Of a stretch of DNA of 64,000 nt, positions 15,767 through 24,153 are shown in pieces (position 1 is the stretch's first letter; the number at the start of each line of letters is the position of its first letter). The notes below the pieces were generated by a model, which was not told the DNA's origin, made no database searches, and worked only from the letters and a program-made list of their open reading frames with translations. The stretch lies in NCBI GenBank assembly GCA_004297765.1, contig SCTZ01000073.1, forward strand, positions 1 to 64,000. Direction: 5' to 3'. Both the position numbers and the translations under genes were made by a program. The stretch comes from Chloroflexota bacterium. Its GTDB lineage: Bacteria > Chloroflexota > Dehalococcoidia > FW602-bin16.

Positions 15767-18700
15767 CTGGTGCCTCCTGTTACGTCAACTTCGAGGAGCC
15801 GGACGAAATCCGTTCCAATTGGCAAAGTCAGCCGAGCTCCACTGGCCGGGTCGTAGAGCCCCACGATCACCGCGTATTTCTCGGGGGGCAGCGTGGCCGG
15901 CAGCTCCACGCGGTGCGTGTCAGTGACCACTTCGCCGATCTGCCAGCCCGTGGTAGGCAACTGTCCGTCTCGCGGTTGAGAATCATGCTGGGCGACCAGA
16001 CGCCCCGATGGGTCCAGGAGTTGCACGAACACTTTGTAAGAAGTATTCATCTCCTGGATGGCTTGCCAGTACAGAGCTACCGAGAGCGGAACGCCCGCGG
16101 CGACCTTTGCTCTGCCGCTCGGACTGGCTACGTCGGTGGTTCCCACGCCTGAAGACGGCAGGTCGTAACCGATCAGTCGAACGCGATTTCCAAGGGTCTC
16201 AGCCCGGGGAACCTGTGGAGACGCCTGGAAGACCCGCGGCCGATCCTTGATCCGCACGATTCCCAGAATCTCCTCTAGCAGCACTTGGTGACTATCATGG
16301 GCAACCACCTGCGCCCGGAGAGTAGCGGAGCCGACAGGTGTGCGTGCAGAGAGGTTAAGCAGATATTGACCCCGCACGATCTCGCCGGCCCGCCAGCGCG
16401 AGGTTGGGTACTGAGAGACGAGCGGAACGGTCTCATCGAACGAAGGGCGGTGATCGGCGTCCTCCAGAATCAGGCGGAGATCGAGATCCCTGTTCTGGCT
16501 CTTGCGGGCCAGCCAGCGCAGATCTACGTGCAGACGATCTCCCGGTTGAGCTTCGATAGATCCCAGGCGTTTGCCAAGCAGAACCAGGTCTTGCTCGGGG
16601 CTCTGGCTTCCTGCAATCGTACTGGATGTCGTCTGTCCTGTCAGATTGGCCGGCTCTACCTGAATCTGACCGAGCAGTACGGTCGGCCCCATTGGGATGT
16701 CATCGGGTCCGAGCACGCTGAGGGGATGATCCGAGCCAACCACCTCCAACTGCAATCGGTAGACTCCCGGCGGTGTATCGGATGGGACGCTCATGTTCAG
16801 CTTATCTGCTACCGGCGTCTGAGCTGGCCAGAGGGAGATAGGGTAGCTGCGGTCCGAGGGCAGGATATCCTTCACCGCCCACAGCAATCCCTGATCGTCC
16901 GCCAGCCGAAACGTCATGGTATAGTCGTCGGGCAAGCCACGGGACAACTGCCATAGCGCGTCTATGTGGATCTCCTCGCCGGCCCGAACCGAGATCTGAT
17001 TGGCGACCGTACTCGCCGGCTCCCAGGGGGCTCGCGCGGCGGCGACATCGGCCTTCTTCAAGAACAGCGTTCCCTCCAGATTGGCGAGCTGACCATCAGT
17101 GACCAGCGTTGCCGTCCGGAGTGATCGATCCTCGCCGATCACCAGCGGTCCTATCTGTGCCGCCTGGACGGTGGGTAACAGATCCACCACGCTCGCACTC
17201 TGAATAGGCGCGGGACTGCCGCCGGAGATCAAGCCCGCCTCCAGACGATAGACGCCAGATGGAAGCGGACTGTCCGACCGCAAGTCGAGCCGTACGTCGA
17301 TCGGACTACCCTCAGCTGGCTGTCCCTCCGACAAGGAGGACTCCGCATAGGCCCAGGTTTGCTGGTCACGGCCGGTAAGCCGCGTGAAGGCGCGACTAGC
17401 GACGGCCGCAACGTCTGTTTGCCAGAACAGGCGAACGGAAAGCGGCCCACCCACGACCGGCTCGGAATGTGCCGTGAGTTGTGTTCCGTTGCTCTCCACG
17501 GCATAACCGAGCAAAGTGGCGGAGGGGAATTTTACCAGTGTGGGATCAGGCACGTCCGAGGGAACTGCGTAGTAGCGGTCGTGCGTGATCTTCAACCCTG
17601 CCGTGGCCACGAGCAGCAACGCCGCACCTGTCAGCCAGATGGCCGAGGAAGATAGCCCCGGTCTCGGTGTCACGACCTCAGACCGCCGATGCACATTGTG
17701 GAAGAGGGATAGACCTCCTGGGAGCGCGGGCGTCTCGCCCGCGCGAGCGCTCGCGCCCGCCTTAGGCGGGCGCTCCCAGCGCAGACGCGTGTGCGCCACT
17801 CCCCGACCATGTGCATCACGCGTTTTCAGTCCCCGCCAACTGAGCCCGCCGACCAGACCGAGACCGAACAGAAGCGAAACGATATCCGCGGCAAGTCGAA
17901 GCGGCGTCTCGCCAAAAACGACCGCTAGCTCGTGTTGGCCTGCCGGCACGGTGACCTGCGCCAGTCCTTCGCGTTTCTCGGCGACGAGAGACAACGGGTG
18001 TCCATCGAGGCGCGCTTGCCAGCCGGGGAAGTACAGCAGATTCAGAGTGAGCGTTGTTTGCGCAGGCGCGCTGATCCTATAGATCCTGTCATAGGCTCCG
18101 CGCGACTCCACGGCTACCCTGGTCGTCGGGTTTGATGTAGCCCGCACGGCTGGCACTTCTCGCCCGAGCAATCGGGCTAGCGCCAGAGGCGAGGAGACGG
18201 GCGGGTTTGTCACGGCGCTCGGCAGATACTCGCCCGCGATGGATGTTCCGATCACTCCGTAGACCAGCTCGTAGCGTAGGATGTCGTCCGGTCCCAGCTC
18301 ATTCGTGCGGCTGCTGACCTGAGTCGGTCGAAGCAGCAACATACTGGCAGCGAGTATGACAAAGATAGCCACCGAGGCGATCGCAGAGCGCCAGCGCCTG
18401 GGCGCGGATTCCACGGCCAGTGCCCCGAGCACCGCCACGGGCAAAGCCGCGAACCCCAAGAAGCGCCAGGGAAACTGGACCAACGCTAGAACAGCCACGC
18501 GCTCCCAGAGCCAGGTGGAAGCCGGCAGGACGAGAAAGAGGGCCATTCCTGCGATGCTAAGTTGAAAAACGGACTCCACGCGCAGCCGCCGCGCTAGACT
18601 GCGCCAGCGGAGCACCAGTGCGAGTACGCCGAACACGAGCAACAGGCTCTGCCACAGGGCCATCTGGTGGTTCAGCGCGTCGTCCGTGTTGAAGATGCTT

Positions 18701-19752
18701 CCATATGGCTGAAGCCGGCTGAGCGAGATAAGGTCGGTCAGCCCGACGAAGTGCGCGTGGTAGTCCAGCTTCTCGACGAGCCGCTGCATAGAGATCAGAG
18801 ACGTCTCGGCCACTGCTGGCAGCCAGAAGAAGGCAGTCAGCCCCGCCGCGGCAGCCGCGCAGCCAATGACGGCGGCCACAGAGCGAGCCATAGCACATCC
18901 CTTCAGACGCACTATCCCCTCTCCCTTTCGCAAAAGGGAGAGGGCTAGGGTGAGGGTTCCCGTTCCACCGTCTCGAAGATTTGCTCCAACAAAGATTCCT
19001 TGTCGGGATCTGATCGACCCCTCTTCATTGGCTCCGGTCGGCGGCCCATCGGCGTCGGGGGCTGAACCCTCACCCTCGCCCTCTCCCTTTTGCGAACGGG
19101 AGAGGGATAAACCTAGTGGGGCGTTGCGCTGTCCAGTGACAACCCAGGCCAGAACGTAGCACACCAAGACCGGGGCGAAGAGGAGCGCCGAGAGGTTGTG
19201 GCTGAGCACCAGCCCGCCAAGCGAAAGCACTAGCGAGAGCGCATAGCCCGGTCGCCGTGTCTGCAGAACCCGCGTGACAGACCAGAGGATCATCGGATAC
19301 CAGGCGAGAGCCAAACTTTCGGCCAGGTCGCCGCGATAATAGAGCGTCACCAGGTGATACGGTGCGTAGGTAAAGGCGGCCGCGCAGACCGCCGCCGCTG
19401 GCCGCGACAAGAACAAGCATGCGTAGAGGTAGGCGCCCGCGCCAGAGAGCACCAGGGAGAGCAGTACAACCAGCTTGGTCGCCAGGATCGGGTCCGCACG
19501 CAGCCAAAGAAACGGAAGCGCAGCGTAGTAAGCTAGTGGTGCGTAGTAGTTGAAGACGGGGTAGCCGTAGCCAAAGTAGAAGTCGGGCGCCCAACGTGGA
19601 TACAGGATGCCCTGTCGCCACAGGCTCTCGTACTCCACCAGTCGAAACAGATGGAAGGGACCGTCGCCCGAAGCAAAGAAGAACGGTTGCAGAAGGACGG
19701 CCGCGGCCGGGCCCACCAAAGCCAGCAAGAACGCCAGGATGACCAGCCGCAC
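15763..19752 (-). CDS. Giant membrane protein, 6-pyruvoyl-tetrahydropterin synthase-related
   Basis: 1329 residues; GTG start. Residues about 1-560 carry roughly 10-12 membrane helices with an early FFASGDGPFHLFRLVEYESLWRQG, GYGYPVFNYYAPLAYY and YYRGDLAESLALAWYP, typical of the PTPS-related domain (PF10131), a GT-C-like fold despite its name. Another helix lies near 735. The C-terminal half consists of repeated extracellular beta-sandwich units, each with pattern VRLFWQ/ALYWQ ... G ... P..G.Y.L. Two stretches look foreign: about 214-285 is translated from a family C palindrome (18914-19106) and about 660-685 from a family B hairpin (17720-17780), both in frame. Co-translated with the downstream GT-C protein. 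Probably surface polysaccharide or glycoprotein work. Confidence 0.8.
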   Translation of the reverse strand: MRLVILAFLLALVGPAAAVLLQPFFFASGDGPFHLFRLVEYESLWRQGILYPRWAPDFYFGYGYPVFNYYAPLAYYAALPFLWLRADPILATKLVVLLSLVLSGAGAYLYACLFLSRPAAAVCAAAFTYAPYHLVTLYYRGDLAESLALAWYPMILWSVTRVLQTRRPGYALSLVLSLGGLVLSHNLSALLFAPVLVCYVLAWVVTGQRNAPLGLSLSRSQKGEGEGEGSAPDADGPPTGANEEGSIRSRQGIFVGANLRDGGTGTLTLALSLLRKGEGIVRLKGCAMARSVAAVIGCAAAAAGLTAFFWLPAVAETSLISMQRLVEKLDYHAHFVGLTDLISLSRLQPYGSIFNTDDALNHQMALWQSLLLVFGVLALVLRWRSLARRLRVESVFQLSIAGMALFLVLPASTWLWERVAVLALVQFPWRFLGFAALPVAVLGALAVESAPRRWRSAIASVAIFVILAASMLLLRPTQVSSRTNELGPDDILRYELVYGVIGTSIAGEYLPSAVTNPPVSSPLALARLLGREVPAVRATSNPTTRVAVESRGAYDRIYRISAPAQTTLTLNLLYFPGWQARLDGHPLSLVAEKREGLAQVTVPAGQHELAVVFGETPLRLAADIVSLLFGLGLVGGLSWRGLKTRDAHGRGVAHTRLRWERPPKAGASARAGETPALPGGLSLFHNVHRRSEVVTPRPGLSSSAIWLTGAALLLVATAGLKITHDRYYAVPSDVPDPTLVKFPSATLLGYAVESNGTQLTAHSEPVVGGPLSVRLFWQTDVAAVASRAFTRLTGRDQQTWAYAESSLSEGQPAEGSPIDVRLDLRSDSPLPSGVYRLEAGLISGGSPAPIQSASVVDLLPTVQAAQIGPLVIGEDRSLRTATLVTDGQLANLEGTLFLKKADVAAARAPWEPASTVANQISVRAGEEIHIDALWQLSRGLPDDYTMTFRLADDQGLLWAVKDILPSDRSYPISLWPAQTPVADKLNMSVPSDTPPGVYRLQLEVVGSDHPLSVLGPDDIPMGPTVLLGQIQVEPANLTGQTTSSTIAGSQSPEQDLVLLGKRLGSIEAQPGDRLHVDLRWLARKSQNRDLDLRLILEDADHRPSFDETVPLVSQYPTSRWRAGEIVRGQYLLNLSARTPVGSATLRAQVVAHDSHQVLLEEILGIVRIKDRPRVFQASPQVPRAETLGNRVRLIGYDLPSSGVGTTDVASPSGRAKVAAGVPLSVALYWQAIQEMNTSYKVFVQLLDPSGRLVAQHDSQPRDGQLPTTGWQIGEVVTDTHRVELPATLPPEKYAVIVGLYDPASGARLTLPIGTDFVRLLEVDVTGGTR
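17720..17780. repeat. Family B hairpin inside the giant membrane protein gene
   Basis: CTGGGAGCGCGGGCGTCTCG ... ending GGCGGGCGCTCCCAG: the same ends as the copies at 7095 and 43789. It is read through in frame, giving an Ala/Gly/Arg-rich segment between a helix and the next domain. Confidence 0.7.
18914..19106. repeat. Family C palindrome inside the giant membrane protein gene
   Basis: The left end contains CCCCTCTCCCTTTCGCAAAA, GGGAGAGGG and AGGGTGAGGG; the right end is the inverted copy (CCCTCACCC, CCCTCTCCC, GGGAGAGGG). The whole about 190-base element is translated without a stop in the gene's frame. Its sister copy is at 19990-20125. Confidence 0.8.
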
Positions 19753-19857
19753 TGTCCTTTCTTCTCTCCTCCGCCGATTTGCTCCATGATCTTACCGTCA
19801 GCGTCCCCACTCCGCAAGCCCCTGCAATCCCAGGCTCACTTCTTCTCATGACTGTAT

Positions 19858-19881
19858 TGTCACCGTCTGTCGACGGTGACA
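19858..19881. promoter_or_regulatory. Operator-like inverted repeat
   Basis: TGTCACCGTC - TGTC - GACGGTGACA, a perfect 10-base inverted repeat about 105 bases upstream of the giant membrane protein gene. It could be a regulator site or a small hairpin; no regulator gene is nearby. Confidence 0.35.
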
Positions 19882-19947
19882 GACAGTTTCATTTCGCTGA
19901 ACGGTGCTAGCATTTCAAGTAGAGGATCTTCTGTTTGTCAAACCTGA

Positions 19948-20235
19948 CTAAGTGCGTCGTTCCTCAAGTACAGCGAGCGGGCGGCGCTATTCCCTCTCCC
20001 TTTCGCAAAAGGGAGAGGGTTAGGGTGAGGGTTCAGCCCCTGGCGCCGATGGATCGCCGTCCCGGACCAATGAGGACCCGGGGTACCCTCACCCTCGCCC
20101 TCTCCCTTTGCGAAGGGCGAGGGGATGGCACGTCAGCTATCCCGATGTCATCGAGATCGAAGAGTGTCCATCCTTGATCTTTCCGCTGAAGAACGTCCCA
20201 CAAAGGACATCGCACTTGAGGAACGACGCACTTAG
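19948..20235. mobile_element. MITE-like element with 22-bp perfect ends, nested repeat
   Basis: 288 bases bounded by a perfect 22-base inverted repeat (19948-19969 and 20214-20235; core AAGTGCGTCGTTCCTC). A complete family C palindrome (19990-20125) lies inside, as if inserted later. No transposase frame and no obvious target duplication. It fills most of the divergent gap between the giant membrane protein gene and the hydrolase gene, and the right end is only 24 bases from the latter's start. Confidence 0.75.
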
Positions 20236-20258
20236 GTCTTAATCGATTGGGGGAAGCA

Positions 20259-21551
20259 ATGTTCGAAGAACCTCTTCCTCGGAATACATCCCGGGCAGAC
20301 GGCGGGAGCCGGTGCTCCAAGAGAGGCGGCCCAGCCGACAGGCGCAAGCGCAGGATTTGGCGAGCGATGGTCAGCGCGCTGCTCGCGACGGTGCTTCTGG
20401 CGTCGCTGGTCCTGTTCAAATTCGTTGTCCCATCGGACCCGGACGAATCTGTTCGTGCGGAAGACAGCCAGCCGGCGACGCTCGTCTCCGACGCGGACCT
20501 TGTCAGCAGATCCGTTCCCGACGGCAACCCAAGCCCACCACCCAGCGTCGTTTCCTCAACTGACCCAACCCGACACTACGTCCTCTTCCTGGCCGGCATC
20601 GATTCCTGGAGTATTCCCGGGGAGCCAATCTACGGTCTGTTTGGATACGTTCGAGATAGACTGTCGCGTGATCTCCAGGTGTCGCGCTTTGTCTACTTCA
20701 GCTACAAGGCCGCCGCGGTCCACAATGCGGGCCGCGACTACTGTGAAGGCTGGGTTGACGGGTGCTCATCATCCGAGCCTGCTACAGTTCGATTTGCTGG
20801 TCCTGTCTACTCAGTGGAAGAGACTCATCTCTCGATTGACGACCAGGTCATGGCGCTCGATTGGATGCTGACCCAGATCGTCAAGGCCGATGCCGGAGCA
20901 CAGATCGATGTAGTCGGCTACAGTCTAGGCGGCATTGTTGCGGCTCGCTGGGCAGCACTGCGGGGGTCTGAATCTGCTTTGAGCGATCGCATCCAATCGA
21001 TCATCCTGCTGGAGAGCCCCGTGGGCGGCATACCTCTGGCCAATCTGATCGAGGGACCGGTCTGCACCAGGTTCAATTTCTGCCAACCACTCAAGAAGTT
21101 CGCGGAAGGTAAGTACGGCGGAGTCGTCCTTCGCCAGCTCCAGGTGCCGAGCGACGACCGCAGTCGCTCCGAGAGCATCGTCCCCTCTCTATCCCAGGCT
21201 GGTCTCCTGTTCAAGGTCACCTCTATTCAGTCCACGGCGGACTACCTGGTGAGCGGCACACCCCTGGAGTTTTGTCTCGACGCGAGCTGCATCTCCCGGG
21301 GCAGCTTCACCGCGGGCAGCGGAAGTCAAGGCTGGCCAGCGACGTCACAGACCCTCCACTACGAATATCTTGGCGGAGACACCGCGCCCATCCGGGCCGA
21401 GGATCTGCTGAGCCTGATGGAACCCGCCACGCAGCGACTCATGACCAACCACGGCCTTCCACTCTTCGACCCATCCTTCCGAGTCCAGACGGCCACCTGG
21501 ATAGCCGAGGCGGTAAGCGGGGGAGTGGCTAACACACCGAGCGTGCCCTGA
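20259..21551 (+). CDS. Membrane-anchored alpha/beta hydrolase (lipase/PGAP1-like)
   Basis: 430 residues from ATG 20259, preceded by TTGGGGGAAG. Basic N-terminus, then one hydrophobic helix (about 37-57), a Pro/Ser linker (about 60-100), then the hydrolase fold: HYVLFLAGIDSW (oxyanion region, about 105), and VVGYSLGGIVAARWAAL with the nucleophile elbow GYSLG (about 220). ILLESPVGGIPL follows the fold's next strand. Four or more cysteines (DYCEGWVDGC, VCTRFNFC, FCLDASC) may form disulfides, in line with an extracytoplasmic location. Substrate unknown; acyl-ester or lipid hydrolysis is likely. Confidence 0.75.
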   Translation: MFEEPLPRNTSRADGGSRCSKRGGPADRRKRRIWRAMVSALLATVLLASLVLFKFVVPSDPDESVRAEDSQPATLVSDADLVSRSVPDGNPSPPPSVVSSTDPTRHYVLFLAGIDSWSIPGEPIYGLFGYVRDRLSRDLQVSRFVYFSYKAAAVHNAGRDYCEGWVDGCSSSEPATVRFAGPVYSVEETHLSIDDQVMALDWMLTQIVKADAGAQIDVVGYSLGGIVAARWAALRGSESALSDRIQSIILLESPVGGIPLANLIEGPVCTRFNFCQPLKKFAEGKYGGVVLRQLQVPSDDRSRSESIVPSLSQAGLLFKVTSIQSTADYLVSGTPLEFCLDASCISRGSFTAGSGSQGWPATSQTLHYEYLGGDTAPIRAEDLLSLMEPATQRLMTNHGLPLFDPSFRVQTATWIAEAVSGGVANTPSVP

Positions 21552-21581
21552 TGGGCGTTGGCAAGGGGTAGGATGGAGTCC

Positions 21582-21656
21582 TGGTGGGCCTGCCGGGATT
21601 CGAACCCAGAACCAGCCGGTTATGAGCCGGATGCTCTGCCATTGAGCTACAGGCCC
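21582..21656 (-). tRNA. tRNA with CAU anticodon (Met or Ile2)
   Basis: Read on the minus strand: acceptor GGGCCTG/CAGGCCC, D arm GCTC..GAGC, anticodon loop CTCATAA (anticodon CAU), T arm CTGGG-TTCGAAT-CCCGG, discriminator A and an encoded CCA; 75 bases in total. The 27-43 pair is a T/C mismatch. It is not an initiator by its acceptor (the first pair is normal). Elongator Met or lysidine-modified Ile2 cannot be separated by eye; the anticodon loop occurs in both. Confidence 0.93.
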
Positions 21657-21775
21657 GCGGATTGCCACAGGCGGGCTGTCAAGAATTGTAGCAGAAACAT
21701 GGCGCGGCTTCAAACACACCAACCACCATGTGGGCAGGCGTCAGTATTCCGCAGAAGCCTGCCGGACGTGGGGGT

Positions 21776-21957
21776 GCTGTCAACGGATTCGGGATCGGAT
21801 TGCACGGATGGTCGCGGCAGGAGGCGGGGTCCTCCCTCAGGGTGCTTCGCATCTCAGCCAGTCAGGCACGCCTAGCCACTAGTTGTGAACGCGGTGTTCC
21901 CTGATCCTTGGCTGGAGGCAAGTGTCCGTTCAATCCGATCCCGAATCCGTTGACAGC
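21776..21957. mobile_element. MITE-like element with 27-bp perfect ends
   Basis: 182 bases with a perfect 27-base terminal inverted repeat at 21776-21802 and 21931-21957 (core GGATTCGGGATCGGATTG on the left). The inside has no usable frame. It lies between the tRNA gene and the LmbE-type gene. No other copy in the window. Confidence 0.75.
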
Positions 21958-22044
21958 AGTGTCACCGTCCGGATGCACGGCGCGGAATCGTGACGCGAAC
22001 CCAGCGACTGTCCCTGATCTGTCCAGGTTGCAAAGGTCGGCGAG

Positions 22045-22959
22045 ATGCTGTACCGTTGGGGAGACATGATGAGCTCTGTATCTTCCTCACAAACGGACGG
22101 TCGCCGGCTGTTGGCTGTGTTCGCGCATCCGGACGATGAGACCTTCGGCATCGGTGGCACTCTGGCGCTCTACGCTCGGCGCGGAGTCGAGGTTTCCCTC
22201 GTCTGCGCCACGCGGGGCGAGGTGGGGGAGGCGCCGCCAGATCTCAAGGGCTTCGCCACCGTCGGCGAGATGCGCGAGGACGAGCTGCGCCGCGCGGCGT
22301 CGATCTTGGGATTGAAGGACGTGTACCTGCTTGGCTACCGGGACTCGGGCATGCCCGGCTCGCCCGACAATCGTCACCCCCAGGCGCTGGCCGCGGCTCC
22401 GGTCGAGCAGGTCGCACGGCAGGTGGCCAGCTATATACGCCAGATTCGCCCGCAGGTCGTCATCACCTTCGATCCGCTTGGCGGCTATCGCCATCCGGAC
22501 CACATCGCCATCCACCGGGCCACGGTGACGGCCTTCGCCATGGCGGCAGACCCAGCCCTGGAAATGGACGATCTGCCACCCCACGCGCCTCAGAAGCTCT
22601 ACTACGCCACGTTCTCCCGCCGCCTTCTGCGCTGGGTCGTGCGTTTGACGCGCTTGCTGGGACGCGATCCGCACCGGCTTGGCCGCAACAAGGACGTGGA
22701 CCTGGCATCGCTGGTGGAGACAGAGTTCCCTATTCACGCCTCCGTTTCGATCCGCGAAGTGCTGTCGGCAAAAGAGCAGGCCTCAGCCTGCCATGGCAGC
22801 CAGATCGGAGGACTCGGCCGCCCTATCAGGTGGCTGCAACGTTGGCTAGGTGGAACCGAGACGTTCATGCGCGCGATCCCAGCGGAGCCCCCTGCACACA
22901 TCGAGAAGGACCTGTTTGAAGGACTCGACATGACCGAGGATATCGTCCACGGTCATTGA
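22045..22959 (+). CDS. PIG-L/LmbE family deacetylase
   Basis: About 300 residues. The zinc motif AHPDDETFGIGG lies near residue 28 and the second metal-binding segment YRHPDHIAIHRAT near 150; SLVCATRGEVGE and GYRDSGMPGSPDN are further family hallmarks. These enzymes remove acetyl groups from GlcNAc conjugates (MshB, BshB, PIG-L) or other N-acetyl compounds. The MshB-like GEVGE segment hints at a thiol-cofactor or glycolipid substrate, but no mycothiol or bacillithiol partner is nearby. ATG 22066/22069 are alternative starts. Followed by a terminator at 23049. Confidence 0.88.
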   Translation: MLYRWGDMMSSVSSSQTDGRRLLAVFAHPDDETFGIGGTLALYARRGVEVSLVCATRGEVGEAPPDLKGFATVGEMREDELRRAASILGLKDVYLLGYRDSGMPGSPDNRHPQALAAAPVEQVARQVASYIRQIRPQVVITFDPLGGYRHPDHIAIHRATVTAFAMAADPALEMDDLPPHAPQKLYYATFSRRLLRWVVRLTRLLGRDPHRLGRNKDVDLASLVETEFPIHASVSIREVLSAKEQASACHGSQIGGLGRPIRWLQRWLGGTETFMRAIPAEPPAHIEKDLFEGLDMTEDIVHGH

Positions 22960-23048
22960 CTACGCGCGAGCTTCGCCCCGGAAAGATGCCTTGGTCCAGC
23001 CCCCGACAAGACATGAGTCCTTTCTAACTATTGTCTTCAACAGGTGCA

Positions 23049-23086
23049 ACAGCCCCGAGCTCCGCTTGGAAGCTCGGGGCTGTTTC
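23049..23086. terminator. Strong hairpin terminator, copy 1
   Basis: ACAGCCCCGAGCT / AGCTCGGGGCTGT stem with a small bulge and loop, followed by TTTCT on the plus strand. It serves the LmbE-type gene on one side and the exported protein gene on the other. Repeated at 24045 as part of the tandem duplication. Confidence 0.75.
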
Positions 23087-23157
23087 TGCCTGAACCTGTC
23101 GTGGGCTGCTCTCCAGACGACTTGCTACACTATGGAGTTACCTTGGTGACAACCGAG

Positions 23158-23643
23158 CTAATCTTCTACTACCGTCGCTACCCCGGCTGTGCCCTTGAAC
23201 TTGTTGAGGTTCGTGTAGACGGTCACGTCGTTGAGGATCCTGGTTCCCCCTGAGTCGTCGTCCGTTTGCGCCGAGATGAATACGTCGCAGACCGTCGAAG
23301 CAGGGATGTCGCCCAGCTTGATCTCGATGTCGTCGCGGGTAGCAGTATCGAGCTTCTGGGTCACGACCAGCTTGGTGCCGCAGGTGGCGGATACGCTGCT
23401 GGTAAGGTAGTCCTGCTTACCCCGCATAACGTCCAATAGCCTCACATCTTCGACATTCTGGTTGAAATGCAGCTGGATCTTGTAGGTAACGGGAGTGCCC
23501 TCCTCCACCGGCAAAGGTTCCCAGACAATCTTCTGCAGTATCGTCAGCGGGGGCTGGAACGCCAGGGCTCCCCCTGCCGTCATGACGATGAGGGACAGCG
23601 CGGCCAGGACGGCGTTAAGAATCAGTAGCCTTCGTCGTTTCAC
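23158..23643 (-). CDS. Small exported protein, tandem copy 1
   Basis: 161 residues from the GTG at 23643, which follows AAGGAG by nine bases. A basic start (VKRRR), a hydrophobic core (LLILNAVLAALSLIVMTAGGALA) and an AFQ site make a clear signal peptide or anchor. The mature part is beta-rich with two Cys (ATCGTKL and ASTVCDVF) that may pair; its pattern YKIQLHFNQNVEDVRLLDVM resembles DUF11/CARDB-like adhesion folds, but I cannot name a family. Nearly identical to the next gene. Upstream is a long conserved leader. The farther-upstream ATG is not used in my view, because a one-base indel between the copies changes that frame. Confidence 0.7.
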   Translation of the reverse strand: MKRRRLLILNAVLAALSLIVMTAGGALAFQPPLTILQKIVWEPLPVEEGTPVTYKIQLHFNQNVEDVRLLDVMRGKQDYLTSSVSATCGTKLVVTQKLDTATRDDIEIKLGDIPASTVCDVFISAQTDDDSGGTRILNDVTVYTNLNKFKGTAGVATVVED

Positions 23644-23890
23644 TGTCTGCGTCTCCTTTTCTTGTTCTCGGGCATGTATGCCCATGCATGTCTTCAGCCT
23701 AACGATGGGGTCTGTCTGGAGAGTGCCTCCACGGCGGTTCTTTGCCCTGGACGTCGCATACGTACCTGCGTCACCGTCCGGGGAGCGCACTAGTCAACGG
23801 CATTGCCGTTGGCTAAAGTGCTTCTTCAGTGTAATGCCATATAACGAGCTTGTCAGTAAGCGAAGGGCCAGCAGTATACATAGTTAAATA
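23644..23890 (-). promoter_or_regulatory. Long conserved leader of exported-protein gene, copy 1
   Basis: About 250 bases upstream of the GTG are kept between both copies as well as the coding part. On the minus strand a TATACT box (about 23872) could start the transcript. A perfect palindrome CAACGGCAATGCCGTTG (23796-23812) and a GGACG..CGTCC pairing around 23751-23781 suggest a folded 5' leader. GGGCATGTATGCCC lies close to the gene start. No known riboswitch class was recognised. Confidence 0.4.
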
Positions 23891-24044
23891 TCGAGGCTGA
23901 TGGGACCGAGGTGGCATCCATACGGGGCATACCCTACACAGAGCGGGTATTCGATTCGGCACAGAAAACTCGTTGGCAGGGTTGCCACGCAGTCGACGAG
24001 GACGTTGCCGGCCAGGGCGATACCACTGTGTGCCATCATACGTA

Positions 24045-24083
24045 ACAGCCCCGAGCTCCGCTTGGAAGCTCGGGGCTGTTTCT
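24045..24083. terminator. Strong hairpin terminator, copy 2
   Basis: Same stem-loop as at 23049 with TTTCT following. Here it separates the two exported-protein copies. Confidence 0.7.
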
Positions 24084-24153
24084 ACCTGAACCTGTCGTGG
24101 GTTGCTCTCCAGACGACCTGCTACGCTATGAAGCTAGCTTGATGGCATCCCAG

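Larger units (their letters stand above)
23044..23960. repeat. Tandem duplication unit 1
   Basis: About 0.9 kb containing terminator hairpin, exported-protein gene and about 300 bases of upstream leader. It matches 24041-24960 almost base for base except scattered substitutions and small indels. Similarity fades at about 23935-23960. Confidence 0.85.

Noticed and set aside
21558-21875. Plus-strand frame containing CRDSNPEPAGYEPDALPLSY
   Set aside because: This is the antisense translation of the tRNA(CAU) gene, a common false protein.
23690-23850. Cyclic-di-GMP-I riboswitch upstream of the exported-protein gene
   Set aside because: Fragments such as GGGCAAA and GTGACGC appear on the minus strand but in the wrong order, and the rest of the consensus is missing. 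Kept only as an unassigned structured leader.
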